A program made the translations under genes and the position numbers. Below the pieces are notes generated by a model. That model ran no database searches, had not been told where the DNA came from, and saw only the letters and a program-made list of their open reading frames with translations. Of a stretch of DNA of 64,000 bases, positions 1 through 12,395 are shown piece by piece. Positions within the stretch are counted from its first letter, which is position 1; every line of letters begins with the position of its first letter. The stretch comes from Rhynchonema sp. JSB1_4 (taxonomy: Eukaryota; Nematoda; Chromadorea; Monhysterida; Xyalidae), in NCBI GenBank assembly GCA_030248065.1, contig JASAMV010008651.1:1-64000 (forward strand), in the 5' to 3' direction.

Positions 1-415
1 AACCAAACAAGCAATGCAATAAATCAACAGAGACCAATTTTTATCACGTTCTTTCAAGGAGATCACAGTTGAGGTTTATGTCGTTAGAAGACATGCTTTG
101 AAGTCTACGTTAGGCTTTTGGCTGTCATTCTGTTTGGTTTGCTTTTGATTGTGTTGTTGTATATTGGTTTGTATCATGATATTTTCCGAGATTGCAGCAG
201 TTGATTTCTTGTTGATGTTTCACGAGATTGTGCACGTACAACACAAACAGTCGGGCTGGGGATTGAGCTCGTGTAACAGTTTGGTCACCACTGATTTGTC
301 GGCGTGCAGTTCGTAGTTGGCGCCTAGTGGTAAGGGAAAAATTTTTCATCATAATATTGAATATATATTGAATATCAATCCAATTTTAGTGGCACAAAAC
401 AGATTAATGGAAAAT

Positions 416-3126
416 TCACCCAAACGCACCACGTAATATGATGGTACTTCGGCCGGGTGCGTAGATCTTTAGCGGCACTTTGGGCAGTTCGCTTTTCGCT
501 TGAAGCAGAAATCATAGAAAATTGTTTTGCCAAAAAGAAAATTTTTCATTCAAAATTTTAGTTTTTACCGGGCCTGATGTTGACTTTGGTGGTTTCGGGC
601 TTCTCGCTGGTGACCACGTAGGCCTGACTGATTTCGGCCAGCGTTGACTTCTCATCTTCCGTGATCATGAATCGTTTGGCGTAGGGCACGGGAGTCGGGG
701 TCTGGGAGGGGGCAGGCGCGGTTGCGGTTTGCAAACGGTCATATGTTTTGTTATCCTGCGCCTCGATTACCGATATGGCTTTGCACTAGAGAACTTTACA
801 GTGGTGATAAGCCATGAAACATCATCTAACTTTAGTCAGCCCACGCACGGGTTTGAAACGATAGCCTTATATGCTCACGTGGGCGGTACATACAGTAAAA
901 AATTTGCTGTCTCGCTCCACCGGCGCTTGCCTCGTCGAAAAGCAGAAGAGTTAAAAACGATGACAAATAGTTCCCTACAAAGCCAATCAGAAGCTTGACT
1001 ACAAACTACCCCCATCTGAACCCCGTCCCCAATGTACCACAATGATGCTGTCCGGTCCGGCATAGACATGCACATCGTGATCACCCAAATCAATGGTGTG
1101 TATTTGTGCCTGGCAGATGACCGGCAGCTGGTCGGACGGTGTCACTGATAGATCCACTTCCCGACGTGAATCACCCATGCAGATGCAGTAGTTCTGCAGC
1201 AAAGGAGGGGGTGGCCACTTTTGAGGTTGGTTGAATCTAAACACGGTGATCTGTGCGTGAACAAATCGTGTAACTGTGTAAATACATTTGAGCATTGCGC
1301 TCAGCGTAAGGGTCATTGTTTGCAAATTGTGAGCAAGAGTCACATTACATTACATTCATTACCGTTCCAGCTCTGCCATTCACACTTTTGCCCATTGCAC
1401 ATTCACCAATGAGGTCATGATAGTGAGATTGGTGTCATGCAATATACTGTATGTATAGGCGGGTGCGCTTTGTGGGCACGCGCAAACGCATATGACGCGT
1501 GGCGGGGTTGCTGTTTCGACCCAAAAGTTCTAATACCGCGGCTGCATGGGTTTCGTCAGTTGGACGGACAGCCAGGGTAGCTCCATGTCATGCAATACCA
1601 ACAAAATACATACAGGTTTCATTATGCGCCGAAAATATAGCGAAAACCGAATTATGTCAACACCCGGAGACGCAGACTGACCAGAGTGGTGGTCCGTAAC
1701 ATCTTTTTTCTTTTCTTTTCGTCAACAAATCGTGTAACTGCGTAAATACATTTGAGCATTGCGCTCGGCGCAACAGGTCATTGTTTATCAATTGTGAGCA
1801 AGAGTTACATTACATTTACAGTTCCGTTCCAGCTCTGTCATTCACACTTTGCCCATTGCACATTCAAAAAAGGTTATGATATAACAACACAGGTGAGGAG
1901 ATTGGTGGCATGCAATATGCGGGTGTGATTACGCATATGACGCGTGGCTGGGTTGCTGTTTCGACCCAAAAGATCAAATACCGCTGCTGCATGGGTCTCG
2001 TTAGTTGGACGGACAGCCAGGGCTAGCTCCATGTCATGCAATATGCCAACAAAATACATACAGTTTTCATGACGCATTATGCGCCGCAAATATAGCCAAA
2101 ACCGAATTATGTCAACACCCGGAGACGCAGACTGACCAGAGTGGTGGTCCGTAGCTGGACGTCATTGTGCAGTGTGGCTGCCGTTGGAACATCCATACCA
2201 ACCTGGATTTATTTTTTTGAAATTCAACAATCTACCAAAAAAATTATTTTTTTCCACATATGAATAAATCAAGAACCAAAAAAAACGAATCAGCCTGATT
2301 GGGTAGCTCACGTGCATGAGTCTGACACGCACGCCGAAACTGTTCAACAACAACAGAGTGTCGGGCTCCCACGGCGCCGCGCCGCTGGCTTGAATCTTGA
2401 AATGCCAATTGTCTTCGTGTTCGGGATCTGTGAATTGATCAAATCGACCATATGCGTTGAATTATTGGTCGATCCACCGACATATTGATTGGTTAAACAC
2501 ACTATTGATCTACATAATCGAGAATTATTGATTCTCATGGACCTGTTTATTGATTGATTCAGGTATTCTACTACCGATGCATTGACAAATTGTTTAATTT
2601 GTTGATCAAACTACACACTCAGTTATTGAACTAAGGATTCAAATAGTTACCCAGATATTGCATTGCATATAGAGATTGCATTCACACTAACATCTGCAGG
2701 CCCGTCTGTCGACAGTATGTTCATTTTCGGTCACTGGCCTTGTATCGGGAACGTGGTATTCGATTGTGATCCGTTTTCGTATGATCTGTTTAATAATTTT
2801 TTCTATTTTTAATATCGCTTTCAATGATAACAATCGATTTTTTGTCAAAGATGGCCAACCTCCTCCTCTCCGGCGTCGTCGGTATCATTCTTCGGTGAAA
2901 CATCATTCGATTCAGCTGATTTCTTCGGATCGGTTCTGCCCAGCGCTTCATTGCTCTCCACTTCTTTGTGTTTCTGAGCGAAAATTTTGGTTAATTTTTT
3001 ATCGTGTTTATTATTTGAAATTTTACTTTGGAACCTAATTTTTATAACAAATGAAAAAGTAACCGATGATTTTTCTGCTGCTGTTTCACCCTTATCAAGA
3101 CTTTTGCTCGGCGCTGATTTGGACAT
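416..3126 (-). CDS. Unrecognised multi-exon gene
   Basis: I infer a spliced minus-strand gene from several coding-looking segments with compatible splice sites. The first exon (3126-3064) starts MSKSAPSKSLDKGE and ends in phase 0 at a GTTAC donor. The second (2973 to about 2853) is acidic (NDTDDAGEEE). Later exons are near 2395-2311 (ends NSFGVRVRLMH at GTGAGC), about 1198-1020 (NYCICMGDSRREVDLS, preceded by CTGCAG), about 725-570 (Pro-rich, then YAKRFMITEDEKSTLAEI) and about 510-416 (ends STIILRGAFG, TGA). The N-terminal part is hydrophilic and probably disordered; the rest looks like beta-rich globular sequence. No signal peptide or membrane segment is visible and I recognise no family. If the second exon is not spliced, a 63-residue acidic peptide would end at 2845. 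The large intron contains a tandem repeat (1258-2157). Confidence 0.4.
1258..2157. repeat. Two-copy tandem repeat, unit about 455 bp
   Basis: The segment beginning CAAATCGTGTAACTG at about 1264 recurs at about 1726, and the unit end CAGAGTGGTGGTCCGTA recurs near 1680-1697 and 2138-2155. The two units differ by small indels and substitutions. It lies in an intron of the unrecognised gene and carries no supported coding sequence. Confidence 0.7.
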
Positions 3127-3833
3127 GATGGCAAAGTTTGAGGCGTGGTCTGATTTGGGATAAAAAATCAAATGCTCGCGCGGTCAATAGGAAAGGGAAT
3201 AATGAAAACATGAAAACATGGATCTTGATACATTAATTCCAAATATACCCTTGATAATCTCCCTGCCCTATTTGATATCAATATTCGGAATGAATCGGGC
3301 TTGTCAATACCTTGCTAATGCTATGGTGTCTAAAAGTATGTGAGATGTGTCAAATTTTTTTAAAATGTAACTAATGTAATCGACTTTGTTGATTTATAGC
3401 ATTATTGAATCATTTGGCAATTCTGCGATTGTAAAAAAATCCACCAAGCACAGCACAGTTCACCTGAAGTTTCAAGGTCACTTTCCAAAACTTGTTTGCG
3501 TCGCTTTCGGCAAAAAGAGCTGAAGGAAATAGAGGTGACGCAACCAAGTGTTAGAAAGTGGTCTTGAAACATCAGGCAAGCCATGGAGACATTTTTCTCA
3601 CTATATTACACGTGGCATCGCCTGATTTGATTACTCGCTTTTAATTCATTTATTTACTGAGATGGAGTATGAGAACCCAAAATACAAAAATGAATACCTA
3701 TTCACCTTATCAAAGCACAACCCAAAAGTATAATATCAGTTTTTGCAATATAATAATCAAGATCAGACTTGTATACGGATAATGTTATTATTATCAATGA
3801 TCTAAAACACTGCGCGATTAACAATATGCTACT

Positions 3834-4231
3834 GTAAGGACGCGGTGATGCTAATTCGGTTGCGGGATGCGGGTCTGAAAAAATTCTATGTCCGAGAACC
3901 GCAACCGCATTTTAACATGGCCGCACTTGCGGGTGCGGTTTGCGGGTCACCATCGAAAGGTTGGCTGTGTAGCACATAAAAACGAACCAATCAGCGCTGG
4001 CCTTGCGACGTTGATTCGACGCTGATTGCTCCATTCTGATATGCTATAGTAAAGTTTCTAATTTCGCTGCCTCACATTTTTTACAGACGCAGGGAAACTC
4101 CCGTTCGAAGTCGAGGCAGGCAACACAAGCTCCACACACAGTCAACAAGCCACGCAGCTGACACATGCAGCTTGAGAGCTGACACACGCAACTGTAAAAA
4201 TGCATGAGGCAGCGAAATCAGAAATTTACTA
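3834..4231. repeat. Two adjacent short inverted-repeat elements (unit 1)
   Basis: From 3834 an element rich in GCGGGTGCGG/ACCGCAACCGC motifs runs to about 3965. It is followed near 4047-4231 by a hairpin element with ends AGTTTCTAATTTCGCTGCCTC and GAGGCAGCGAAATCAGAAATT (inverted). The same pair is present in unit 2 (about 19229-19632), so both predate the duplication. Related hairpins are at 24228-24502 and 45957-46233. Confidence 0.6.
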
Positions 4232-4255
4232 TACACGCAGTAAAATATGTTTCCA

Positions 4256-4588
4256 ATGGGTGGAATTTTCGAAACGGTGTAAAGGTCAGTTGGGCGTAAA
4301 GGTCGGTGTTAAGTTCGGTCGAAAGCTCGGTCGGCGTAGCTCGGTGTAAACGTGAAACAGGGTGATATTTTCGAAACGGTGTAAAGGTCAGCTGGGTGTA
4401 AAGGTCGGTGGAAAGCTCGGTCGACAGCTCAGTGTGATAGACCTCGGTGTAAACTTGAAGCATTCCACGTTAATAACAGGCAATGTTTCCCGTTTACACC
4501 GAGCCACGCCGACCGAGCTTTCGACCGAACTTTACACCGACCTTTACGCCCAACTGACATTTTACACCGTTTCGAAAATATCACCCAT
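4256..4588. mobile_element. GGGTG-type inverted-repeat element, only in unit 1
   Basis: Begins GGGTGGAATTTTCGAAACGG and ends in the inverted form ...GAAAATATCACCCA. The interior repeats GGTGTAAAGGTC-type motifs. Unit 2 has the uninterrupted sequence ATGTTTCGATAGTGACC at 19638-19654, so this is an insertion that followed the tandem duplication or was lost from unit 2. Relatives lie at 8881-9109 and 37279-37773. Confidence 0.75.
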
Positions 4589-5013
4589 AGTGACCCGCAG
4601 CCGCAAGCCCGCATTAACATGGCCGCACCCAAAGCTCCTAAAAAATGATCATTATTTAATAGATTTCGGCACATTATCGCTCGCATAGCAGTAGGCGTTG
4701 TACCAGTCCATGACCTCGGTGGGCAGGTAGTAGTCGAAGAACCACCAGATCACCAGCCTCCACTGGCTCGGGCTGTAACGCGCTCGTGGTCGTGCCGCCA
4801 GCAAGGCATGCAGCACGCACTCAATTATTGGCTGACTCGGGGCCACCGTTGATTGACCTTGGTAACCTGGGCAACACGATATGGAATTATAAAATCGGAT
4901 CGGGTTTGTCATTTAAAGACGCGGGACAACTTTCAAAGTGGGTTGAAACCGAGAGCTCTCAGTAAATCGAAATATCCACAGTTCCGTGATCAAAAACTTT
5001 GTCCATATTTTGT

Positions 5014-5088
5014 CCTTCGATGGCTCAGTGCAGAGCAGCGGTTATGGTTAGGCCGGGTACCTGGGTTCGAATCCCGGTCAAAGAAGGA
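5014..5088 (+). tRNA. tRNA-like sequence, degenerate (unit 1)
   Basis: Copy of the tRNA-like gene at 20072-20143. The A-box region (TGGCTCAGTGCAGAGC) has lost a D-loop base. The B box GGGTTCGAATCCC is perfect, but the 3' acceptor strand (TCAAAGAAGG) has extra bases and no longer pairs cleanly. A T-run (ACTTTTTTG) follows. It is probably a tRNA pseudogene lying antisense in the dehydrogenase's last intron. Confidence 0.45.
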
Positions 5089-6673
5089 CTTTTTTGTTCA
5101 CAAAGGAGCTTGAAATGTACCAATCTGGGCTGACCGTTATCATTCCGCAATTTACCAAACGGGGCCACCAAGATTGAGTTAAACCCAAACACCAATTTGA
5201 GGTCAACACTTGCGTTGATGCAGACAAAAAAAGTCTTCAGTCATGCATAAATCTCCTGTGTCCTGTATTATGATGCCCACACGAGTTTGGCTAATGAACA
5301 CAGTAAATTGAATGCGAAAATAGTGATGCTAAAACAAACGAGAACATTGGTAACCATATCTGACTATTTCACCAGGCACATTTTCGGATTCAGAAATGCT
5401 TGATTTTCTAAATTCGTAAGATTTAAATTTTCTGTTTAGCCCAACATTCTTTTGATCCCATCCCAATCTCGTTCCAGGCGGGACACAGTTAGTCCGATTG
5501 TGTGCGACTGTGATCCAGTCAGACTGTTCACATCAATGATCCGAAACCAGAAACCCGCCTGCTGCCCGTGGTATCTCTAAAGCCGGCTTGCTTGCCGAGA
5601 TCTTCCCAACTTGCCCGTAATGTATCCTTGCGCCCACGTCTGCAGGTAGTCCTCGCCGTAATCCCGAATCGCGCGCGGCTCCAGATTTTTCAACAACGAC
5701 TGAATGTGCTGTTGCAACGTGGTGAACACGCGCGTTGCCGTCGAGAAATTACCCGGCGCGATTATTGCCACCTGCAGCAGAGCAGTCAAACAATATTGAA
5801 AACTTTTTTGTTTTGTTTGGCTTCTCGCAGTGAGCTCCGGTCGGGCCGCTGGCAGGGGTTGACAGGGGTTAGGGTGTAAGAAAGTTCGGTGTAAATTTGA
5901 AAGCCAACAATTTTTTACTCTTGTTTGCACCGTTTCGAAAATTCCACCCTTAGTCCTGTAAGGTGCTCATTTGGCACTTGCTCTATGAGGACGTTTGGTG
6001 GCACACCGCCCGCCCGTGAACTGCGGCGACGATTACCATTTATTCAGGATATTTATTGCTGTTAAAACCAATGGGCTAGCAACAAGCCCACCGAAGTCTA
6101 AACATGAACTGTTGCAGTTGCGAGCTATGGCGCACGGATCGGATGGGATGATGTGCAAGGTCGAAACAAATTTACAGAGGCTCTTAGGGTGCGAGTGTGG
6201 TGTTCTTAATAAATATGCGCTCCTAGCAACTGTAGCCTCGTACTGGCTTTGTCATTTCCTCTGAATCTATGCGTTTTATTCAAATTAGTTTCGTATACCC
6301 TGTTTACCTCAAAGTTCACGCATTTCTATTTTTACGCTAATAATAAATCGTAACTTCACTTTCTTAAATGCAATGGACAATGATCCACCGTTTCTGCAGT
6401 TGGGAAAGCACTTGCAGTTTGACATGTCACCATTCTTGTTCATTTTAAAGCTCCACAGAAACATTCATCCTTCACAATAAAAGAACACAAAACCTTGACT
6501 CCGAATTTCCTCATTTCATATCTGAGAATGGTCATGCACATTTCGGACCCGGCCTTTGACACGCAGTAGCCCGCCCGACCAAACACACCGTGACTGGCAA
6601 TGCCTGATGTTATGGTCACAATTCGTCCTGGAAAACTGTGATTACTGTATTTAATATTTTTTGTTTGTGTTTG

Positions 6674-6700
6674 GGCCTGGGAACACCGGGTGTCGTAGGC
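6674..6700 (+). pseudogene. 5S rRNA 3' remnant in dehydrogenase intron (unit 1)
   Basis: These 27 bases are identical to the 3' end of the complete 5S gene at 21813-21930 (GGCCTGGGAACACCGGGTGT and onward) and keep the downstream T-run. The flanks are the same intron sequence as in unit 2, so about 145 bp including most of the 5S gene was deleted here, apparently between short GG matches. Confidence 0.8.
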
Positions 6701-7395
6701 ATTCTTTTTTCTTGTTTTTTTGTTATTTTTTATACCTTTTGCTTTGCGAATCAAATGAAGCACAGATTTCGTGACCCGCATTGTACCGAGCAGGTTGATG
6801 TTGACACCTCGTTCAAACACTGACATGGGAACAATGTCAATCTCGCCGGCTAGCGCAATGCCCGCGTTGTTGTAGAGACCCCACAGACCTGAAAATGAGT
6901 TTTTTTCATTAAAAAGTACCACGGTTGGTGATCGCTTTGGTAACATATTATCAAGATTTTTGTCGCCACAGATTTCGAAAGTGTTGGTTATTAACAACTT
7001 CCTGGAAGCCACTTTTACGATCATCGAAGTTGGTCGCATCACGATTTGTGCCGGCACGCCCGATATGTTGGCTGGCGTAATGAAATCTCACCATTGCAGC
7101 CACTCTTTTCGCATTGTTCCTCTATGAACACAGCCGCTTCGTCCACGCTCGTTTGGTCGCTGACGTCGAGCACGAAAATGTGCATGCGCTTGGTGTCCAG
7201 ACGCTGGAAGGTTTGGCTGATTGTTTAGTCGTTAACGCAAATCGTCGACTCTGGTCGTCCATCTAGGCAACAATGACTGAGCGCGATGCAGTAATGTGTA
7301 TAGAATTAAACCACTAAGGTTTATCCGTAGCAAACACCAGAATAAATGTAGAATACAAGAGGATCACACGCGTGATACTCTTACTATATAAGCAC

Positions 7396-7845
7396 AGTTG
7401 TACTGGTTGATTGAGGCCTGCGCCTGCCGCGCCTGCTTTTCTTGACGTGTGATATGACTTTTAATTGAGTTGTTCTAAGTTGTTTTGAAGCATTTTGGTC
7501 ATGCTTACGCTGGAGAACAACAAGGCAATGCGTTGCAAGAATGTCGAAAACTAATGTCGCAAAAACAAACAAGCGCAGCTACGCATCCGCCGAAGGCTTT
7601 TAATAAATAATGTCGTCAAATCATGTCGTCACATTTTGTCGTCAAATCACATATGTAAATTATTTTCGCGCTCATTTAGGGCTCACGACGTTCGACGACT
7701 TTATTTGACGACAAAACTATTAGCCTCCGCCGAGCCTGTGCAGAGCGTGCAGGCGCGTCAGCCTGCCATCTTTTGTATTGGGCACGCGACTTGCAGGCGC
7801 AGCAGGCGCAGTCCTCAATCGGCCAAATATTGCAGCTGGTACTGT
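7396..7845. mobile_element. Foldback element in dehydrogenase intron 2
   Basis: Inverted arms: GATTGAGGCCTGCGCCTGC (about 7410) pairs with GCAGGCGCAG...CCTCAATC (about 7793-7820). The interior iterates GTCGTCAAATCA-type motifs. It is absent from the same intron of unit 2. No clean target duplication was found. Confidence 0.5.
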
Positions 7846-8880
7846 GCATTACATTGATGCCCAGTTGAGGAGCATTGTCGACGATGTGCGACGATGAATA
7901 TGAGCCGACAACAATTCACATAATGTTTCCACAAATCAAACACAAAACCAAACCATGAGCTCCTTCGCTCCTTCACTGTCGCGACTCAAACAACCGGCGA
8001 ATACCGTGCATCCACGATCGTAAAGTGATTTGGCCGATTCCAGGCCGAAACCACTGCCACAGCCTGCAAAATTTTGTTTGTCAGTTCTTTGAAATCACAG
8101 CCATGCCATCACAGCCGGAATAGCCCATGGTTTACTATTCTCGACAGAATTGGAATTTTATTGTTTTGAAAAAACTTTTTTTCCAAAAAGCATTTTTAGC
8201 CGTTTTCTATGCGTTCGTTCGCACTCTCAGATAGGCGGTGAGCCCCCGATTCAATGCGGGACTGCTCTAAGGGCCAAAAGGCAGAAGAAACAAGGAGAAG
8301 TGAGCGAACCAAGGTGGGCATGTCACGTGAATGAAATTGTTCCAGGCGATAAAGGTGTTCTTGTTATCATGCCCGTCGGTAATGTTCTAGTGTCAGACCA
8401 CCGGATATAAACATCAAACGTAAACGTCCCAATGCATCGACTAAAACCTCAAATCGTAGTGGCACCATTGTAGGTATGTAATTTCCTAACCAGTCACATA
8501 AACAGCCTTTCCGTGTCCATCCATCATACTCACATCCACAAACTGCGAGTACACGAACCAGGCCGCATAGAGGCCAAACAGTAACGCCAGCAAAGGCCAT
8601 GATATGCCAGCAAGCACGATCACGAAGAATACAGCCATGAACTGGTGGATCTCCGATGCCAAATGGTCGATGTAGGGAATTTTGAACATTGTTGGGCTTT
8701 TTTATCGATACTTTCAATTTCTTTCAGGATCAGAATGCTCAAGATAAGGTTGTTTGCTCCAGTTCAAGGATGTGTGAACCACCTCAATCTATCTTCCACT
8801 TCAGAGACGCATTGCGCATCGGTAGAAACAGATAAAGTAAACACGCAGGTTTTTAACGAGATACCAAGAAAGCAAACATA

Positions 8881-9109
8881 GGGTGATATTTTCGAAACGG
8901 TGTAAAGGTCAGTTGGGTGTAAATGTCGGTGGAAAGCTCGGTCGACAGCTCAGTGTGATAGACCTCGGTGTAAACTTGAAACATTCCACGTTAATAACAG
9001 CCAATGTTTCACATTTACACCGAGCTACGCCGACCGAGCTTTAGACCGAACCTTACACCGACGTTTACGCCCAACTGACCTTTACACCGTTACGAAAATT
9101 CCACCCATA
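8881..9109. mobile_element. GGGTG-type inverted-repeat element
   Basis: Starts GGGTGATATTTTCGAAACGG and ends GAAAATTCCACCCA. It is flanked on each side by TA (left ACATA, right ATAAAG). Unit 2 reads CAAACATGCACATAAAAAAG at the matching place with no insert. This suggests a TA-targeting non-autonomous element. Confidence 0.75.
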
Positions 9110-9209
9110 AAGAGTTAGAAAGCCGACGCACCAACGGCTGTTGTAGTAGCCTCGTAAACGGTTTGCTTCGGCAGGTCAACTGATAAAAAGGCCCACGGTG
9201 TGTCATTAA

Positions 9210-10839
9210 AGGGCTCGGGACATAACCGAAGGAAGGGTAGCAGGACATAGTGTTACATACCGTTGGAAAGCATTCCGATAGCCTATGTCAGGCACAAATT
9301 TTAAGCTCTTTGGAGATTCGCTATCTCTTGGTAGAGGCACTTTTCGTTCCAGAAAAAACTGAATTTTTGCACAAATTGGAACGACCGGTGCAGAAACCCC
9401 AAATGAGTTGATGGTCAAGTAACACGTGGATAGGATTACAACAGCTTCGGAATAACTTACCATCACAACTTCAGTCGCTCAAACCATTGCTTCACACGGT
9501 GAGGGTGCGCAACGTTCCAAAAATCGGCCTTATTTTTCGATAACACAAGTTTGTCCCTAAATTTTGAGGTCATGCTGAGCGCTGCGGAATGTAATGGGGA
9601 AATAGAGCATCGTCGAAAGTACCAGAAAATAAGGTTTTTAAATTTTTTAACTCATGGCTAGCTCCGTGACAGGCCTAAAAATCCGTTAAATTGCCGCTAA
9701 ATTAGGTGGTTACATTCATTGCCAGAATTGTGACACATAAAGGTCACAGATTCGAAACAAAAAATTGAGAGAAACGTCTGGTCCAACAGTCTGTAAGGTC
9801 CGAAGACCCCAAAGTTTACAGATCTCTCGGGGCAGCCATACTAACCTGAATATGATATTCAGCTATAAATGCTTATTGCTAACAGCTATTGTAAATGTGA
9901 CAGCACCAAACAATGTATCTCGGGAGTAGCTTTCGAACGATGTATAACAAGCCCCAATAAATTCTTACGCTTAAGAGCAGAGGCTAAAAATTGCTTTTTT
10001 GACGATTCTGGAATGAACCGTCACGTCACCGTGTGCGATTTCGGAATTTTGACCGTTTCTTGTCCATAGTAAGAGATAGTATGGGCATGTCATATATCGT
10101 TCGATAGCTACGTTGGATATACATCGTTTGGTGCTATCAAATGTGCAATAATCTTTAACAGTAACGACTTATAGCCAAATATCTTATTCAGGCTGGCATG
10201 GCTGCAGCAGCCGGATCATGGAGTTTTGTCTTGGAACTCATCTATATTGTTGGACTGTGCGTTTATCTAACTTTCTTGTTTATAATGCAATGCAGCACGT
10301 GGCTTATTTACATCACATTTCGGTCAATAAATGCAACTATGCAGTTTAGCGGCAATTTTTAGGTCTTTTTCGGCCTGTCACGCCGCTATCTAAGTGTTTC
10401 CAAATTAAAAACCTTATTTTCTGGTACTTTCGAAAATGCTCTATTTTTCTATTGCATTTTTATTTCAACAACACAAAGCGCGGCCTCAAAATTTAGAGAC
10501 AAACTTGTGCTTTCGGCCGTAGCCGATTTTTGGAACATTTCGCACACTCACCGAGTGAAGCAATGCTCTGAGCGACTGAAGTTCTCATGATAAGTTTTCC
10601 CGAAGCTGTTGTAATCCTATCCACGTGTTACTTAACTTTCAACTCATTTGGGGTTTCAGCACCGGTCGTTTCAAGTTGTAAAAAAATCACTTTTTTCTGG
10701 AACGAAAAGTCGCTCTACCAAGAGATAGCGAATCTCTAAGGAGCTTAACGTTTGTGCGTGACATATGCTGTCACAGTGCTTCCCAACGATGTATAACACT
10801 GCGCTCTGCTGCCCTTCCTTCGGTTGTGTGCCGAGCCCT
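9210..10839. mobile_element. TTAA-flanked foldback element, 1.63 kb
   Basis: Flanked by TTAA at 9206-9209 and 10840-10843. The arms are long inverted repeats (from AGGGCTCGGGACATAACCGA, about 350 bp each, about 80-90 percent matched by eye). They surround a core that is itself partly inverted around 9540-9720 and 10370-10500. No transposase ORF is seen. The matching site in unit 2 (TCATTAAAGCTC at about 23694-23705) is uninterrupted. The TTAA target resembles piggyBac behaviour, but the termini do not match a family I can name. Confidence 0.75.
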
Positions 10840-10842
10840 TTA

Positions 10843-11585
10843 ACCAGTGGTTTTTTAAAAAAAAAAAATTTTTTTTTTTATTAAAAAAAAATTTTTTTTT
10901 TTTAAAAAAAAAATTCGTTCCAAAAGTTAAAAAAAAAATTTTTTTTTTTATTATTTCAAAATTCGAAAATTTCTCTATTTTTTGCTCTAAAAGTGCTATT
11001 TTTTGGATAAAAATTGCTACTGTTAACATCACCCGACCCTACCATGGGGTATTGGGTGCCATAATCGTTGTTTTGTGGCATCTAGACATAGTGCACACAC
11101 TCACATGGCCTCTCATATGATTACACATGTACATGTGACTGGGTGGGCATGCATTTATCCATGCAACAGACCCGAAAGCAGTGATTCGGTGTGATATTCA
11201 CTCTATATTTACACTGTTTGTCACATATTTGCATTGGTCGTGTACCAAGAGGCAATAGTTTCACCCAAATTTACCGTCTTGAGTGTCACAAAGCCACACC
11301 AAGGCACCCACACCACGTGGAGGAAGTGTACGGGTGTGTACCTGACTACTGTTGGTACTCATTGACCATTGTTTAGTATTGTTTTCGTGTCGTGAGTGCT
11401 TTATATGCACTTACCACACGTTATGGAAGAAAAATGCCACTATTTTTTGCTTTAGCGCTCATTTTTTTTCGTTTCTGGCAGTTTTTGGCTGGAATAAAAA
11501 AATTTTTTTTTAAATTAAAAAAAAAATTTTTTTTTTAAAAAAAAAATGGGGTTTGAATAAAAAAAATTTTTTATTAACCACCACG
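10843..11585. mobile_element. A/T-homopolymer element adjacent to the foldback
   Basis: Both ends carry GTGGTT followed by alternating runs of A and T (10855-10960 and about 11500-11570, inverted). The middle (10980-11440) has no supported gene. ORFs reading long Phe/Lys tracts are repeat artefacts. It is absent from unit 2. Confidence 0.45.
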
Positions 11586-11954
11586 CCTTTTTATGGCCCG
11601 AAGAAAAGTTTAGCTGCAGTCATTTTACGATGAAGCGTGTCTGCATAAAAGCCCTGTCATTGCAACCGTCTTGATCATGACCATACTCACTCGTAAAAAA
11701 AGTGTAGGTTTCTACACTATTGTGTGGAAAATCTTACACTTTGAAGTGTCGGAAAAAATCTATTATCAAGAGTGTAGGATTGTACACCGCACGAGTGTAG
11801 ATTTCCCCATGGTAGCAGTACACCGCTACAGTGTACTTTTTTACACTTTTGGTGTTGCTCTTGCTCTCGGGAACCCAGCAGATCCATCAAATGTTTTCAG
11901 CCAATCTTTTAGCAGAGCATTTTATTTGCCAAAGGACAGGGAAGAAAACTTCTT

Positions 11955-12212
11955 TTACAGACAGGTCGATAATGTGAGGTGATGCGCATATCCCAAGCAA
12001 AACGAAACAGCTATGATCATTAATAGCATAATAGTAAAAATCACGCAGACACAAGCAATAACCAGCGTAGACCAGCATAAAGAATGCAGTAGAAACCACG
12101 CAAATGAAGTGAACAACAAGTACTCAAACAAAAGAAATACCTGCAGATCACACGTACACAAGGTTCGAACGAAAAGTACTAAAATCAGGACATACAGCAC
12201 ATTATCTATCAA
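11955..12212 (-). CDS. Small hydrophobic ORF, 85 codons
   Basis: Unspliced ORF starting MIDNVLYVLILVLFV, with three or more hydrophobic stretches, inside the composite element just inboard of its left terminal repeats. Ecdysozoan A/T-rich sequence throws up such ORFs by chance, and no homologue is recognised. It is listed because it lies in an otherwise unexplained 500 bp. Confidence 0.15.
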   Translation of the reverse strand: MIDNVLYVLILVLFVRTLCTCDLQVFLLFEYLLFTSFAWFLLHSLCWSTLVIACVCVIFTIMLLMIIAVSFCLGYAHHLTLSTCL

Positions 12213-12395
12213 TCATACCTAATCATCTAAACTGGAATCAGCATTGGCTTGAGAACTGAGTTCGCGCAAGTAACCGTTACACACTGATTACACATTTTTG
12301 GGTGCTTTGGCTGACCTGCGATCCGTTCTAGCACATAATACACCTGATGCAACAAGGAAGGGTATTCGCTCGGTCATGAAACACTGGTAACTACA

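Larger units (their letters stand above)
4652..8689 (-). pseudogene. Short-chain dehydrogenase copy 1, frameshifted
   Basis: Seven-exon paralogue of the gene at 19704-23369. Exons: 8689-8491, 8063-7954, 7203-7092, 6888-6736, 6627-6494, from 5771, and 4866-4652. The start MFKIPYIDHL precedes a hydrophobic double-pass or hairpin anchor. Exon 1/2 splicing builds the nucleotide-binding glycine motif TGCGSGFG. LDVSD, NNAGI, the catalytic Ser (TITSG) and YCVSK follow, then APGNFST. The membrane-associated C-terminal region (HALLAARPRARYSPSQW) is on the last exon. This is the pattern of retinol/17-beta-hydroxysteroid dehydrogenases. Compared with copy 2, two bases are missing near 5581, so exon 6 runs into TAG at 5577-5579. 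No alternative donor with the phase needed by exon 7 is visible. I therefore call it a probable pseudogene; a C-terminally truncated product remains possible. Confidence 0.65.

Noticed and set aside
6440..7057. 205-codon minus-strand ORF as a single-exon dehydrogenase
   Set aside because: It spans exons 4 and 5 of copy 1 plus the intron between, which contains the 5S remnant. The spliced model agrees with copy 2.
10745..11120. ORFs with long Phe/Lys tracts
   Set aside because: They are translations of A and T homopolymer runs in a repeat.
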